Assembly: GCF_030531065.1 (NCBI RefSeq)
Contig: NZ_JAUNOQ010000004.1
Coordinates: 1-64,000 of the forward strand
DNA: 64,000 bases
Direction of reading: 5' to 3'
From: Phascolarctobacterium sp.
Lineage (GTDB): Bacteria; Bacillota; Negativicutes; Acidaminococcales; Acidaminococcaceae
Position numbers and translations under genes: made by a program
The notes under the pieces: model-generated
Database searches by the model: none
What the model saw: the letters and a program-made list of their open reading frames with translations, nothing else
What the model was told of the DNA's origin: nothing
In this document: one piece after another, positions 26,219 through 35,358 of the stretch
How the letters are laid out: every line of letters starts with the position of its first letter
Position numbering within the stretch: the stretch's first letter is position 1

Positions 26219-27805
26219 TCAGCCTTCGCAGTTGATGAGCTTAACGTCTAAAATGCCGTCGATGCCGCGCAGCTGCAGCATGATATCGTTGGGTATATCG
26301 TCGCCGACGGCGATAGCCATGATGTTGGTGTCGGATTTTGGCGTGCTACCCACCTGCATGCTGTTGATATTGATGCCCGCCTTGCCTAAAATGGTGGCCA
26401 TCTGGCCGATCATATTGGGCTTGTTGATGTGGGGCGCCAGCAGCAGATAGCCTTCGGGTTTAAAGTCGATATAATATTTATCAATCTGCACAATCTTTGG
26501 CGTTTTGCCGTCGAACAGCGTGCCTTCAATTTTATGCGAGCCCTTGGTAGTGGTAATGCGGGCGTTGATGGCGGTGGAGAAGTAGCCGGCTTTATTGGCC
26601 TTGACCTCTTTGACCTCGATATTGCGCTTTTTGGCGATGCCGGGAGCGTTGACGAAGTTGACGCTTTCCTGCAGAATGGGATTCAGCAGCCCTTTGAGGA
26701 AGGCGGTTGTCAGAGCGGAGGTTTCCGTTTCGGCGAGGACGCCGGTGTACTCCACTTCTATGCTTTTAATGGGACCGTCGGCCAGATAAATACCTACGGT
26801 GCCCATGCGCTCGGCCAGACTGAAATATGGTTGAATAACGCGAGCCACGCTCTTGGGAATGGGCGCCATATTAACGGCGGTCATAACGGGGCGTCCCTCC
26901 AGCGCGTCGATAACGCCGTAGGCTACGTCCACGGCGACGCCGATTTGCGCTTCGATGGTGGAAGCGCCCAGGTGCGGCGTTTGCACTACATTGAACAGCC
27001 CCAGGAAAGGATTATTTTCTTTAGTCAAGGGTTCGGTGGGATATACGTCGATGGCCGCGCCGGCAATTTTGCCGGACTTGAGTCCTGCGGCGATAGCTTC
27101 GGGATCCATGCAGCCGCCGCGGGCGCAGTTGACAATGCGCACGCCGTCCTTCATCTTGGCGATAGCTTCGGCGTTCAGCATTTTTTCCGTTTCTTTCGTC
27201 AGCGGCGTGTGGATAGTAATGTAGTCGGATTTAGCCAGCAGCGTATCGAAATCCACCAGCTCCACGCCCACCTGATGCGCGCGTTCTTCCGTAATATACG
27301 GGTCGTAGCCAATGGTGGTCATTTCCATGGCCTGCATACGTTTGGCGACGCGGCTGCCGATGCGCCCCACGCCGATGATACCCAGGGTTTTGCCCTGCAC
27401 CTGAATGCCGTCGAAGGACTTGCGGTCCCATTTGCCCTCCTGGATGGATTGGTGCGCCTGGGGAATGTGGCGCGTCATGGCCATCATCATGGCGACGGTG
27501 TGCTCGGTGGCGGCCATGGTATTGCCCTCCGGCGTGTTGAGCACGACAATGCCTTTGGCTGTGGCGGCGGGGATATCGATATTGTCTACGCCGACGCCGG
27601 CGCGGCCGATAACCTTCAGGCGGGTAGAGGCTTCGATAACCTCTTTCGTTACCTTGGTCATGGAGCGGGTAACGAGGCCGTCGTAATCGTTAATTACCTT
27701 GATGAGTTCTTCCGGTTTCATATTGGGCATAACGTCCACGTCAAAATGTTCGCGCAGCAGAGCCACGCCTTTTTCACTGATATCGTTGCTGACAAAAATT
27801 TTCAT
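26219..27805 (-). CDS. serA: D-3-phosphoglycerate dehydrogenase
   Basis: 528 aa, the long form of SerA. It oxidises 3-phosphoglycerate to 3-phosphohydroxypyruvate with NAD+. The NAD-binding motif GIIGVGRIGSRVA is at about 147-159, catalytic Arg in NCARGGCMDPEA near 235, and the Glu/His pair in the region ending TPHLGASTIEAQ near 285. After about 315 there is the intervening ASB domain, and the C-terminal ACT domain (NMIGQMATILGKAGININSMQVG) gives serine feedback. AGGAGG precedes the ATG. It lies 54 bp after serC under the same T-box control. Confidence 0.95.
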   Translation of the reverse strand: MKIFVSNDISEKGVALLREHFDVDVMPNMKPEELIKVINDYDGLVTRSMTKVTKEVIEASTRLKVIGRAGVGVDNIDIPAATAKGIVVLNTPEGNTMAATEHTVAMMMAMTRHIPQAHQSIQEGKWDRKSFDGIQVQGKTLGIIGVGRIGSRVAKRMQAMEMTTIGYDPYITEERAHQVGVELVDFDTLLAKSDYITIHTPLTKETEKMLNAEAIAKMKDGVRIVNCARGGCMDPEAIAAGLKSGKIAGAAIDVYPTEPLTKENNPFLGLFNVVQTPHLGASTIEAQIGVAVDVAYGVIDALEGRPVMTAVNMAPIPKSVARVIQPYFSLAERMGTVGIYLADGPIKSIEVEYTGVLAETETSALTTAFLKGLLNPILQESVNFVNAPGIAKKRNIEVKEVKANKAGYFSTAINARITTTKGSHKIEGTLFDGKTPKIVQIDKYYIDFKPEGYLLLAPHINKPNMIGQMATILGKAGININSMQVGSTPKSDTNIMAIAVGDDIPNDIMLQLRGIDGILDVKLINCEG

Positions 27806-27859
27806 TGGTATTTTCCTCCTGCTTCGTTATTTAGTAAATTTAATTTGCTTTTGTAGATT

Positions 27860-28933
27860 TTATTCGTGTTCGCGCTGATATTTTTTCATGAAGTCCGCCA
27901 GCGCGGCGCAAGCCTCCAGCGGTACGGCGTTGTAGGCCGAAGCGCGGCAGCCGCCGACCAACCGGTGCCCGCCGATGCCTACGAAGCCTGCGGCCTTGCC
28001 CTGGGCTACGAAATCCTTTTCCAGCTCCGGCGTCGCCAGGTTAAAGGTGATATTCATCAGGCTGCGCGCTTCCTTAACGGCATGGCCTTTGTAGAAGCCG
28101 CCGCTGCCGTCGATTACGTCGTAAATCAATTTTGCTTTTGCCGCGTTGTTTTGCGCTATGGCGTCCACGCCGCCTTGCTCTTTAATCCAGTGCAGCGTTT
28201 TATTGACCATGTAAATGGCGAAAACCGGCGGCGTATTATAAAGCGAATCGTTGGCGGCGAAGGTGGCATATTTCAGCATGGTGGGCAGCTCTTGCCGCGC
28301 TGTGGCTAAAAATGCTTTTTTGGCGATGACGATTACTACGCCCGCCGGGCCTAAGTTCTTCTGCGCTCCGGCGTAAATCAGGTCGAAGTTTTTGACATCG
28401 ACTTTGCGGGAAAGGATATCGCTGGACATATCGCAGATTACCGGTACGTCGAATTTGGGAAAGCTTTTGTACTCCGTGCCGTAAATCGTATTGTTAGCCG
28501 TCAGATGGACGTAAGAAGTGCCGTCCTTAATGTTGAAGCTGTCGGGAATATAGCTGTGATTCTTGTCGGCGCTGCTGGCAGCTTCGTAAACCTCGCCGAA
28601 AAATTTGCCTTCGGCCATAGCTTTTTTGGCCCACACGCCGGTGTTGACATAGGCGGCGTATTTTTGAGTGTGGAAATTGGCGGCGGTCATTAAAAACTGC
28701 GTGCTGCCGCCTCCCTGGATAAACATAATCTCATAATCGTCGGGAATTTGCATCAGCTCGCGCAAAAGCGCTTTTGTTTCCGCGTGCAGCGCGGCGTATT
28801 CGGCGCTACGGTGACTCATTTCGATAACGCTCATGCCGGTTCCGGCATAATTGAGAAATTCAGCCTGAGCTTCCTGCAATACTTCTAAAGGCATGGCGGA
28901 AGGACCGGCGTTGAAATTGTAAGCTCTTTGCAT
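27860..28933 (-). CDS. serC: Phosphoserine aminotransferase
   Basis: 357 aa. Converts 3-phosphohydroxypyruvate and glutamate to phosphoserine. Class V aminotransferase motifs: YNFNAGPSAMPLEVL at the start, GGGSTQF near 75, and the PLP-binding Lys in YAGAQKNLGPAGV near 196. Conserved C-terminal GHRLVGGCRASAYNAV is present. First gene of serC-serA-phosphatase, immediately behind a T-box leader. AAGGAG lies 8 bases before the ATG. Confidence 0.95.
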   Translation of the reverse strand: MQRAYNFNAGPSAMPLEVLQEAQAEFLNYAGTGMSVIEMSHRSAEYAALHAETKALLRELMQIPDDYEIMFIQGGGSTQFLMTAANFHTQKYAAYVNTGVWAKKAMAEGKFFGEVYEAASSADKNHSYIPDSFNIKDGTSYVHLTANNTIYGTEYKSFPKFDVPVICDMSSDILSRKVDVKNFDLIYAGAQKNLGPAGVVIVIAKKAFLATARQELPTMLKYATFAANDSLYNTPPVFAIYMVNKTLHWIKEQGGVDAIAQNNAAKAKLIYDVIDGSGGFYKGHAVKEARSLMNITFNLATPELEKDFVAQGKAAGFVGIGGHRLVGGCRASAYNAVPLEACAALADFMKKYQREHE

Positions 28934-28939
28934 TTTTAT

Positions 28940-29275
28940 TGCTCCTTAAAATAAAATAAGAGAAGCGTCCTCCTTGGGACGAGCTTCTCTTTTCTCGCGG
29001 TGCCACCCAATTTGCCTCGGCTGCCTGGAGCGCCTAAAAAAATAAGCCCTCAATCCCACATGGGACGAGAACTTCTCGCGGTGCCACCCAATTTGCCTAC
29101 GGCCAACTTTTATTCGCTGTATCGGGCGAACCCGTCGGATTCATCATTCGCCGCTCCTGAGCGGAACAGGTATGCCTTGCTGCTGTCTTGCATCCACCGG
29201 CAGCTTTCTGAAAGCGCGGCACGCTGCTTCTCTTTCATTGCGTTGCGGTATTCATATTAAGTTGAATTATAGCAC
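28940..29275 (-). promoter_or_regulatory. T-box riboswitch, probably serine, with duplicated antiterminator/terminator
   Basis: Upstream of serC on the minus strand. The T-box core (GGGTGGCACCGCGAG) occurs twice, at 28994-29012 and 29075-29093, 81 bp apart, each inside a longer identical stretch that starts GCAAATTG and ends CGAGAA. Each copy is followed by its own terminator: CTCGTCCCA / TGTGGGATTGAG then TTATTTTTTT (about 29040-29072), and AGAGAAGC / GCTTCTCT then TATTTTATTTT (about 28955-28992). The UGGC of the T-box pairs with an NCCA end having discriminator G, as in tRNA-Ser. Only one stem I region (about 29100-29275) fits, and I could not place the specifier triplet with certainty. Confidence 0.85.
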
Positions 29276-29379
29276 TTCTTTTTCAGTAGTCAAGCAAAAT
29301 TTTCCCGGCAGGCCGATGTATGCAAGCTTTGTGCCGCTTTTGTATTAAAGTTTACAAAGCAAATGTTTTCAGATTTTTC

Positions 29380-29408
29380 TTGCGCAAAGCAGAATTTAGT
29401 GCTAAAGT
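29380..29408 (+). promoter_or_regulatory. Likely thiC promoter
   Basis: TTGCGC (29380-29385), 17-bp spacer, TAAAGT (29403-29408), ending 18 bp before the TPP aptamer. Confidence 0.4.
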
Positions 29409-29426
29409 ATAAATAATTAAAGAAGA

Positions 29427-29514
29427 ATCGCTAGGGGCGCAGCTGAAGCTGCTGAGAGGACGACCGTCCGACCCTTTGAACCTGATCCGGTCAATACCGG
29501 CGTAGGAAAGCGAG
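29427..29514 (+). promoter_or_regulatory. TPP riboswitch (THI box)
   Basis: The conserved THI-box elements appear in order: GGGGCGC, CTGAGAGGA, CCCTTTGAACCTGATC, then a GTAGGAAAG-type end. It binds thiamine pyrophosphate and controls thiC, whose start lies 80 bp downstream. A terminator sits between aptamer and gene, so control is probably by premature termination. Confidence 0.93.
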
Positions 29515-29536
29515 CCTCTGCCGTTTTCGCAGCTGT

Positions 29537-29570
29537 ACCGCTTTTCCTTCGGGAGAGCGGTTTTTTATTT
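29537..29570 (+). terminator. Expression-platform terminator of the TPP riboswitch
   Basis: CCGCTTTTC / GAGAGCGG hairpin with a CTTCGG-type loop, followed by TTTTTTATTT. Confidence 0.8.
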
Positions 29571-29593
29571 GCCGTAAGTAAAGGAGGAAGATT

Positions 29594-30898
29594 ATGGCAA
29601 CACAAATGCAGTTGGCAAGACAGGGAACTATTACAGAGGCTATGAAGCTGGTAGCGGAGCAGGAGGGCGTAGCTGCGGAATTTATTCGCGAGAGCGTAGC
29701 CAAGGGAACGATTGCCATTCCCTGCAATATCAATCATAAAAATTTAATTCCGCGAGGCGTGGGACAGGGATTGAGCGTGAAGGTCAACGCCAATATCGGC
29801 ACCTCCAGCAGCTATCCCGACCCTGCGCCGGAGCTGGAAAAGCTGGCTGCGGCCATCAGCGCCGGAGCCGATTCGGTAATGGATCTGTCCACGGGCGATA
29901 ATATCAGCGCTTCGCGGCAGGCGATCATCGGCGCGTCCACAGTTATGGTCGGCACCGTGCCCATGTATCAGGTAACGGTGGAAACGATTTTAAAACGCGG
30001 CGCTGTAGTCGCCATGACCAAAGAAGATATTTTCGACGTTATCCGCCAGCAGGCCAGGGACGGCGCAGATTTTATGACGCTGCATTGCGGCATCAATAAA
30101 AATGTACTCAAGGCTTTGACGGACGAGGGCCGCGTGATGGACGTGGTCAGCCGCGGCGGCTCGTTTATTACCGGCTGGATGCTGCACAACGAAAAAGAAA
30201 ACCCTCTGTACGAATATTACGATGAAATTTTAGATATTTGCGCAGAGTATGATGTGACTATCAGCCTGGGCGACGGCCTGCGTCCCGGCTGCATTGCCGA
30301 CGCGACGGACAGAGCGCAGATTCAGGAGCTGCTGAATTTGGGCGAGCTGACCCAGCGGGCATGGGAGCGCGGTGTGCAGGTGATGGTAGAGGGGCCGGGG
30401 CATGTGCCCTATAATCAGATTGCCGCCAATATGCAGCTGCAAAAGCGTTTGTGCCACGGCGCGCCCTTTTACGTTTTAGGGCCGTTGGTTACGGACGTAG
30501 CGCCGGGCTACGACCATATTACCAGCGCTATCGGCGGGACTTTGGCCGCCGTCAGCGGCGCGGACTTTTTGTGCTATGTAACGCCGGCCGAGCATCTGGG
30601 ACTGCCGGATTTACAGGATGTGCGCGAGGGCGTCATTGCGGCCCGCATAGCCGCCCATGCCGCCGACCTCGCTAAGGGCAATAAAAAAGCCTGGGAGTGG
30701 GATTTGGCTATGGCCAAAGCGCGTAAGAATTTGGATTGGCCGGAACAGCTGCGCCTGGCGCTCGACCCGATAAAGGCGACGGCGTACCGCCGCGGCAAAA
30801 ATAAATCTGACGACGAGGCCTGCTCCATGTGCGGCGATTACTGCGCCGTGAAGATTGTGGGCCGGTATTTGGAGGAACACAAGCGTAAAAATAAATAA
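29594..30898 (+). CDS. thiC: Phosphomethylpyrimidine synthase ThiC
   Basis: 434 aa, the shorter ThiC form common in anaerobes. It makes the thiamine pyrimidine (HMP-P) from aminoimidazole ribotide by radical SAM chemistry. Recognisable blocks are IPCNINHKNLIPRGVG near 40, VNANIGTSS near 60, EGPGHVPYNQI near 260 and the C-terminal 4Fe-4S motif CSMCGDYC (CxxCxxxxC, about 413-420). AAGGAGG precedes the ATG. It stands alone behind a TPP riboswitch. Confidence 0.96.
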   Translation: MATQMQLARQGTITEAMKLVAEQEGVAAEFIRESVAKGTIAIPCNINHKNLIPRGVGQGLSVKVNANIGTSSSYPDPAPELEKLAAAISAGADSVMDLSTGDNISASRQAIIGASTVMVGTVPMYQVTVETILKRGAVVAMTKEDIFDVIRQQARDGADFMTLHCGINKNVLKALTDEGRVMDVVSRGGSFITGWMLHNEKENPLYEYYDEILDICAEYDVTISLGDGLRPGCIADATDRAQIQELLNLGELTQRAWERGVQVMVEGPGHVPYNQIAANMQLQKRLCHGAPFYVLGPLVTDVAPGYDHITSAIGGTLAAVSGADFLCYVTPAEHLGLPDLQDVREGVIAARIAAHAADLAKGNKKAWEWDLAMAKARKNLDWPEQLRLALDPIKATAYRRGKNKSDDEACSMCGDYCAVKIVGRYLEEHKRKNK

Positions 30899-30920
30899 TA
30901 ATTTGCGTACTATCAAAGCA

Positions 30921-30966
30921 AACGCTCCGGTATACTAACCAAACAGTATACCGGAGCGTTAATTTT
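30921..30966. terminator. Bidirectional terminator between thiC and dcuC
   Basis: Perfect 16-bp arms AACGCTCCGGTATACT / AGTATACCGGAGCGTT separated by 8 bases, with AATTTT on the right. It serves two convergent genes. Confidence 0.85.
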
Positions 30967-30990
30967 CATTTATAAGGATAGAGCTGTTTT

Positions 30991-32250
30991 TTAGAAAAGC
31001 AGCAGCACCATGCCTGCGACGAGCGCGCCCACAATACCCAGCGCATTGCGTTTGCAAACCTCCATGGGGTCCACACCGGCAATGCCTGCGCAAATAATGG
31101 TAGCGCCGGCGATAGGAGAAATAGTACGGCCTAGAGTACCGCCCAGAGCAGCGATGGAGCCCATATTCATGGTAGAAATGCCAAACTCTACAGCGTGCGG
31201 CGTTACGGCTTCGTTAAAGGCTACGGTAGCGGCGTCGCCGGAGCCGGAAATCAGCGCCAGCAGGAAGGGGCCGAAGGTTGCGGCAAGCTTCACGATGCCG
31301 GTGGAATTCAGCATCCAGGCAATCAAAGCCTTGATGAGTCCCAAAGCGTTCAAACCGGCTACGAACACGCCTACGGAAATAATGATACCGATAATGTTGG
31401 CATAAGCGTCGCCCATGCCATTGAAGAAGTTTTTCGTCAGCTCAACGGGGTTCTTACGGGTAACTGCCAGGGACAGAATAGCGCCGATAACCATTGCGTG
31501 GGGCACGCCCATTTTTAATACCGGCACGGTATTGGTGCTGCCCAGCAGCAAAATGATAACGGGCACTAGGGGCATCAAAGCGTACAGCGGATTGATGGCA
31601 AAGCCATCGTCGTCAATCACAGAGCCTTCAGCCGGAACATAGCCTTTGTTCTCCTTCAAAACAACGGCGATAACTGTCAGTACAGCGGCGGCAATAATTA
31701 CTCCGACCACGGTAGCCATCATATGATTGCCGATAACTTCGGTAATCTGCACGCCCGCCAGCTTGGCGATAACGCCGTTATGCACCAGACCGGGGTTCAG
31801 CATGCTGCCATAGGTGCCGGACTTAACGGCGGCGGCAGCCATAGCCGGATGAATACCGGCAGCCATCATAATAGGAATAAAGATAACGCCTACGGCAGCG
31901 CTGCATCCTGCGGCGCTGGGAATAGCGATATTAACCACAAAGGTAGCCAGCGTAGCGCCGGGAATCAGCAAAAAGCCCAGCTTTTTCAGCACCTTGCCGA
32001 TAGCTATAACCAAATGCTTGTCGCAGCCCGTGTACTTCATGCACCAGGCAAAGCCCATGCAGGAGCAAACGGAGGTGATCAAGCCGGCGTTCGTCATGCT
32101 TTTAGCAAAAGCGTCCAGGGAAGCCATGGGCTTACCGGCAATAACGCACATTAAAATACCTGCCGCAATTAAAACCATGCGGGATTCATGGCGCTTCAGC
32201 AGCAGCCAGATAACGCCCAAAACGACAAGCGCACCAATAATCAAAAACAT
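30991..32250 (-). CDS. DcuC-family C4-dicarboxylate transporter
   Basis: About 419 aa, very hydrophobic, 11-13 membrane segments. Pattern of the anaerobic C4-dicarboxylate carrier DcuC: an AIPSAAGCSAAVGVIFIPIMMAAGIHP-type stretch near 105-130, SGTYGSMLNPGLVHN near 140 and SGSGDAATVAFNEAVTPHA near 340. It probably exchanges or exports succinate/fumarate, but the wider family also carries other anions. I prefer ATG at 32250 since GGAGGGG lies 7 bases upstream; an ATG 15 bp earlier overlaps that site. Confidence 0.82.
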   Translation of the reverse strand: MFLIIGALVVLGVIWLLLKRHESRMVLIAAGILMCVIAGKPMASLDAFAKSMTNAGLITSVCSCMGFAWCMKYTGCDKHLVIAIGKVLKKLGFLLIPGATLATFVVNIAIPSAAGCSAAVGVIFIPIMMAAGIHPAMAAAAVKSGTYGSMLNPGLVHNGVIAKLAGVQITEVIGNHMMATVVGVIIAAAVLTVIAVVLKENKGYVPAEGSVIDDDGFAINPLYALMPLVPVIILLLGSTNTVPVLKMGVPHAMVIGAILSLAVTRKNPVELTKNFFNGMGDAYANIIGIIISVGVFVAGLNALGLIKALIAWMLNSTGIVKLAATFGPFLLALISGSGDAATVAFNEAVTPHAVEFGISTMNMGSIAALGGTLGRTISPIAGATIICAGIAGVDPMEVCKRNALGIVGALVAGMVLLLF

Positions 32251-32298
32251 AAGTAACCCCTCCATTAATAAATAATATAATTCTTATTATAAAGCAAA

Positions 32299-32326
32299 CG
32301 CCGCCGGAATCATAGTTCCAGCGGCG
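32299..32326 (-). terminator. Hairpin downstream of the sulfatase-type gene
   Basis: CGCCGC-CGGAA / TTCCA-GCGGCG arms; weak U-run (GTTTGCTTTAT on the minus strand). It could end the GtrA-kinase-sulfatase operon. Confidence 0.5.
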
Positions 32327-32368
32327 CTGTATACAAGTATACTTTTATTGCGGCAACCGCGCGGCGCG

Positions 32369-34402
32369 TTATTGATGCCATAAGCCGTAATAATGAATGA
32401 TGTAATTGCTTAAGGCGTTCTCATATTCGCTGTCCGGCACCGGCTTATCCATCTGGTCGACGAAATGGCGCTCGCCCGACCAATAGAAGGCTTTGCCGCC
32501 GAAATAGCCCAAGGCGTAAGGCAGCTCAGCGGGCTGCAGCAAATTGCGGCCCATAAATTTTTCCGGCACGGGAATCCCCAAAAGGTACAGCAACGTCGGC
32601 GCTAAATCAATTTGCGAAGCATACTCGCTGTTGCGCAAAGCGTCCAGAGGCTTGAGATTTTTACTTATGAAAATCAAGGGAATGGGCGCAATGCTCTGCT
32701 TATCGCCTGCGTTCGTCACCAGCTTGGTATACTCGCCGCCGCTGTGCGGATTATGGTCGCTGGTAATGATAAACAGCGTCCTGTCGTCCATCAACCCACG
32801 CTTTTCCGCCTCGCTGAAGAAATGCTCCAGCGTTTTATCCACCCAGTAAACGCCGCGCACGGTCACAAAGGGATTATCGCGCACGCCTTCGGGCATTTCA
32901 CTCCAGCTGTAGCCCGTGTAAGGATAGGGCTGGTGCATATCCAGCGTTTTCGTCACCAGCAGCAGGCGCTCGTTTTTCCGGCGCTCCAGCATGCGCAGGG
33001 TTTCCTCGTACATCACGTCGTTATGATAGCCCCAGCCGCTGGCTCCCGTATATCCCTGCTTTTCCAAATATTCCTTGGCGTAATATTCCTGCATGCCGAA
33101 CTGCTCCGGATATTCCCGCAGCTCGTTGGCATAATACTGGCTGGAGGCGTTCATAAAAATGCCGTGCATCCCATGCTCCTGCACACAGCGGAACAAGGAC
33201 GGCGTACCCTTGCCCGGCACGTCCTTATCCATAATCAGATGAGAACGGAAGGTGGCGTTCAGCCCCTGGGTCGTCGGCACCGCCGAAGAATAATATTTGT
33301 TAAGATGAGGATAACGGATAATTAAACTGTTTAAAAAAGGCGTGGCCTTTTCGGGAATATTGTCGTTGTAATAATTGATATAATCACGGTGCATGGATTC
33401 CAAAATCAGCAGCACTACCCGGTCGTACTGAGCAGGTATCTGCGACACCTGCGCCTTGGGCACGGGAATCCCCAGCTCCGCCAGATACGCCTTATCCTTA
33501 TCCGTCAGCTCGCGCATTTCCACATGCTGGGCTCCGGCGATTTTATCCGTATCAAAAAGCGCCTTGCCGATAAAATTGACGTTGATGGGCACCGACAGCA
33601 TATTGCGGTAGCTCATGCGCGTTTTTTCGTTTTCTATTTCCACATACATGCCGATAACCGTTTCCACGCCGTACATGCCCGCCGCGCCCAGCAAGCGGTC
33701 GGTGAGATTGAGTACGATGGAAAACATGGCCACGCACAGCAGCGACCAAGCGAAATTAGGCTTACGCCTGCCCGGCGGCGACACGCGGAACAATAGCAGG
33801 ATCAGCGTTACCACGCCGATAATAGCGGCTATCAGCGTATTGCTCATGGTCGCCAGCACGCCCTGGGCCGCATAAATATTGAGATTCTGAAAGAGCACGC
33901 TTTCCACATGCATGGAGGTCTGCCAAAAGTAAAAAGCGTCGAAAACAATAGCCAGAGCCGAAAACAAATACACGGCGAAGTAAACTATTTTCATCAGCAG
34001 ATTAGGCCATTTATGGTAGCACATAGCCGTTACCAGCAGCACCAGCACATTATTGTTCAACCCTGCCAAAACGCTCAGCGTCGTTTGCAGGCCCGTGTCC
34101 AGACTGAGCTGCCGCACCATAAAAAACGCTGCGCCCAAATACAAAAGCCCTACGACAATTACCGGGAAATAACGCCTGATGCGATCTGGCACGCGCCCCC
34201 GGCGGTAGTACAGCAGCCACACAATAGCCGCCAGCAGGCTGTCCCGCAGCAGATGATCAAAAATCTGAAAATAAAATTCGTTATAGGGGAACGGGTCGGC
34301 TCCGATAAAATTTCCGTACGCCAAATAACCCTCGACAGCGCCTGCCGCCGCCACAAACAGCAGCACAGCGCCTTTAACTCCCAAGCTTCCCATTTCCTTC
34401 AC
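32369..34402 (-). CDS. LTA synthase-like sulfatase-family membrane phosphotransferase
   Basis: 677 aa. The N-terminal half (about 1-225) has about six membrane segments; the extracytoplasmic C-terminal half is an alkaline phosphatase/sulfatase-type domain (VVLLILESMHRDY near 310 with metal-binding Glu, the catalytic Thr region SAVPTTQGLNATF near 350, and FIITSDHNPHSGGEYTKL near 535). The family includes lipoteichoic acid synthase LtaS and phosphoethanolamine/phosphoglycerol transferases. The diacylglycerol kinase directly upstream would recycle the diacylglycerol by-product of such enzymes, which favours a phosphoglycerol transfer role. The substrate is not fixed by sequence. Confidence 0.78.
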   Translation of the reverse strand: MKEMGSLGVKGAVLLFVAAAGAVEGYLAYGNFIGADPFPYNEFYFQIFDHLLRDSLLAAIVWLLYYRRGRVPDRIRRYFPVIVVGLLYLGAAFFMVRQLSLDTGLQTTLSVLAGLNNNVLVLLVTAMCYHKWPNLLMKIVYFAVYLFSALAIVFDAFYFWQTSMHVESVLFQNLNIYAAQGVLATMSNTLIAAIIGVVTLILLLFRVSPPGRRKPNFAWSLLCVAMFSIVLNLTDRLLGAAGMYGVETVIGMYVEIENEKTRMSYRNMLSVPINVNFIGKALFDTDKIAGAQHVEMRELTDKDKAYLAELGIPVPKAQVSQIPAQYDRVVLLILESMHRDYINYYNDNIPEKATPFLNSLIIRYPHLNKYYSSAVPTTQGLNATFRSHLIMDKDVPGKGTPSLFRCVQEHGMHGIFMNASSQYYANELREYPEQFGMQEYYAKEYLEKQGYTGASGWGYHNDVMYEETLRMLERRKNERLLLVTKTLDMHQPYPYTGYSWSEMPEGVRDNPFVTVRGVYWVDKTLEHFFSEAEKRGLMDDRTLFIITSDHNPHSGGEYTKLVTNAGDKQSIAPIPLIFISKNLKPLDALRNSEYASQIDLAPTLLYLLGIPVPEKFMGRNLLQPAELPYALGYFGGKAFYWSGERHFVDQMDKPVPDSEYENALSNYIIHYYGLWHQ

Positions 34403-34414
34403 CTTACAGTCCGG

Positions 34415-35356
34415 CTAGGCCAAAAATTTAATTGGCGTATCCTCCATCACAATGCTCAGCGGCGCGCAGGTCACAGCGTCGCCGTCCAGCTCCGCTGCAA
34501 AATTGTCCGCGTTGCAGCGAATTTCCAGCTTGCGCGCTTTGCGGATAATAATATCGCTGTCCAAGCTCAGCGCTTCCATAGCGATGCACGCGGCATAACG
34601 CATAAAATCGCCGCGCTTGCAGCCCGTGAATAAGGCCACGTGCAGCAGAGGCGAAGAAAGCGACGCTCCGTTAAACAAATTATAGCGGCCGGCATAATAA
34701 CGGCTCTTGCCAACTATAACCGACGAAGCCTCGTGCCATTCCGCTTCGTCGTCAAACCGTACCTCGAAGCGGTAACGCCAGTTATTGAAAAGCAGCTCCT
34801 TGCGCATCAGCTCCGTGCCCTGCCATACATAAGCCAGCTTATTCAGCAGCTTCTTTTCCGTTTCTGAAACGCTGTCCACAACTAGAGAATCGAAGCCTAT
34901 GCCCGTAACCGTTAAAAAAACATGCCCGTTAGCGCGCCCCAGATAAACCGGCACCTCGATACCCTTAGCTACACGCTTCATCCATTTGCGGGGCTCGCCG
35001 CTGACCAGCAGCTCTTTCGCCACCAAGTTCACCGTACCTGCCGGGAACACGCTGATATAGGGCGTATAACTGCGGTTGCCCAACTGCTCGATTAACGCGC
35101 GGATAGTGCCGTCGCCACCGGCAATAATTACCCAATCGGCCTGCGCGTCGACAATTTTCTGCGCAATTTCCGGCAGCTGGTCGAAATACTTAATCTCGCA
35201 CATTTCTGCATTTTTAAAGCCCACCAGCTCCTTGAGCAGCTTGAATACCTCGTTCACCTTGGCCATCATACTGGCAAAAAGCTGCTTGCCGGAATTACGG
35301 TTATAGACCAGCACGACCTTTTTAAATTTTGTAACGTCAGTATAGGTTATCGACAT
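34415..35356 (-). CDS. Diacylglycerol/lipid kinase family protein
   Basis: 313 aa, soluble. The catalytic domain has VLVYNRNSGKQLF near 15 and the glycine-rich nucleotide loop AGGDGTIRALIEQLG near 80, hallmarks of the DagK/YegS/sphingosine-kinase fold. Further matches are VFPAGTVNLVAKEL near 103 and GIGFDSLVV near 155. It likely phosphorylates diacylglycerol to phosphatidic acid. Middle gene of a tight operon: 2 bp after the GtrA gene and 12 bp before the sulfatase-type gene. Confidence 0.85.
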   Translation of the reverse strand: MSITYTDVTKFKKVVLVYNRNSGKQLFASMMAKVNEVFKLLKELVGFKNAEMCEIKYFDQLPEIAQKIVDAQADWVIIAGGDGTIRALIEQLGNRSYTPYISVFPAGTVNLVAKELLVSGEPRKWMKRVAKGIEVPVYLGRANGHVFLTVTGIGFDSLVVDSVSETEKKLLNKLAYVWQGTELMRKELLFNNWRYRFEVRFDDEAEWHEASSVIVGKSRYYAGRYNLFNGASLSSPLLHVALFTGCKRGDFMRYAACIAMEALSLDSDIIIRKARKLEIRCNADNFAAELDGDAVTCAPLSIVMEDTPIKFLA

Positions 35357-35358
35357 GT

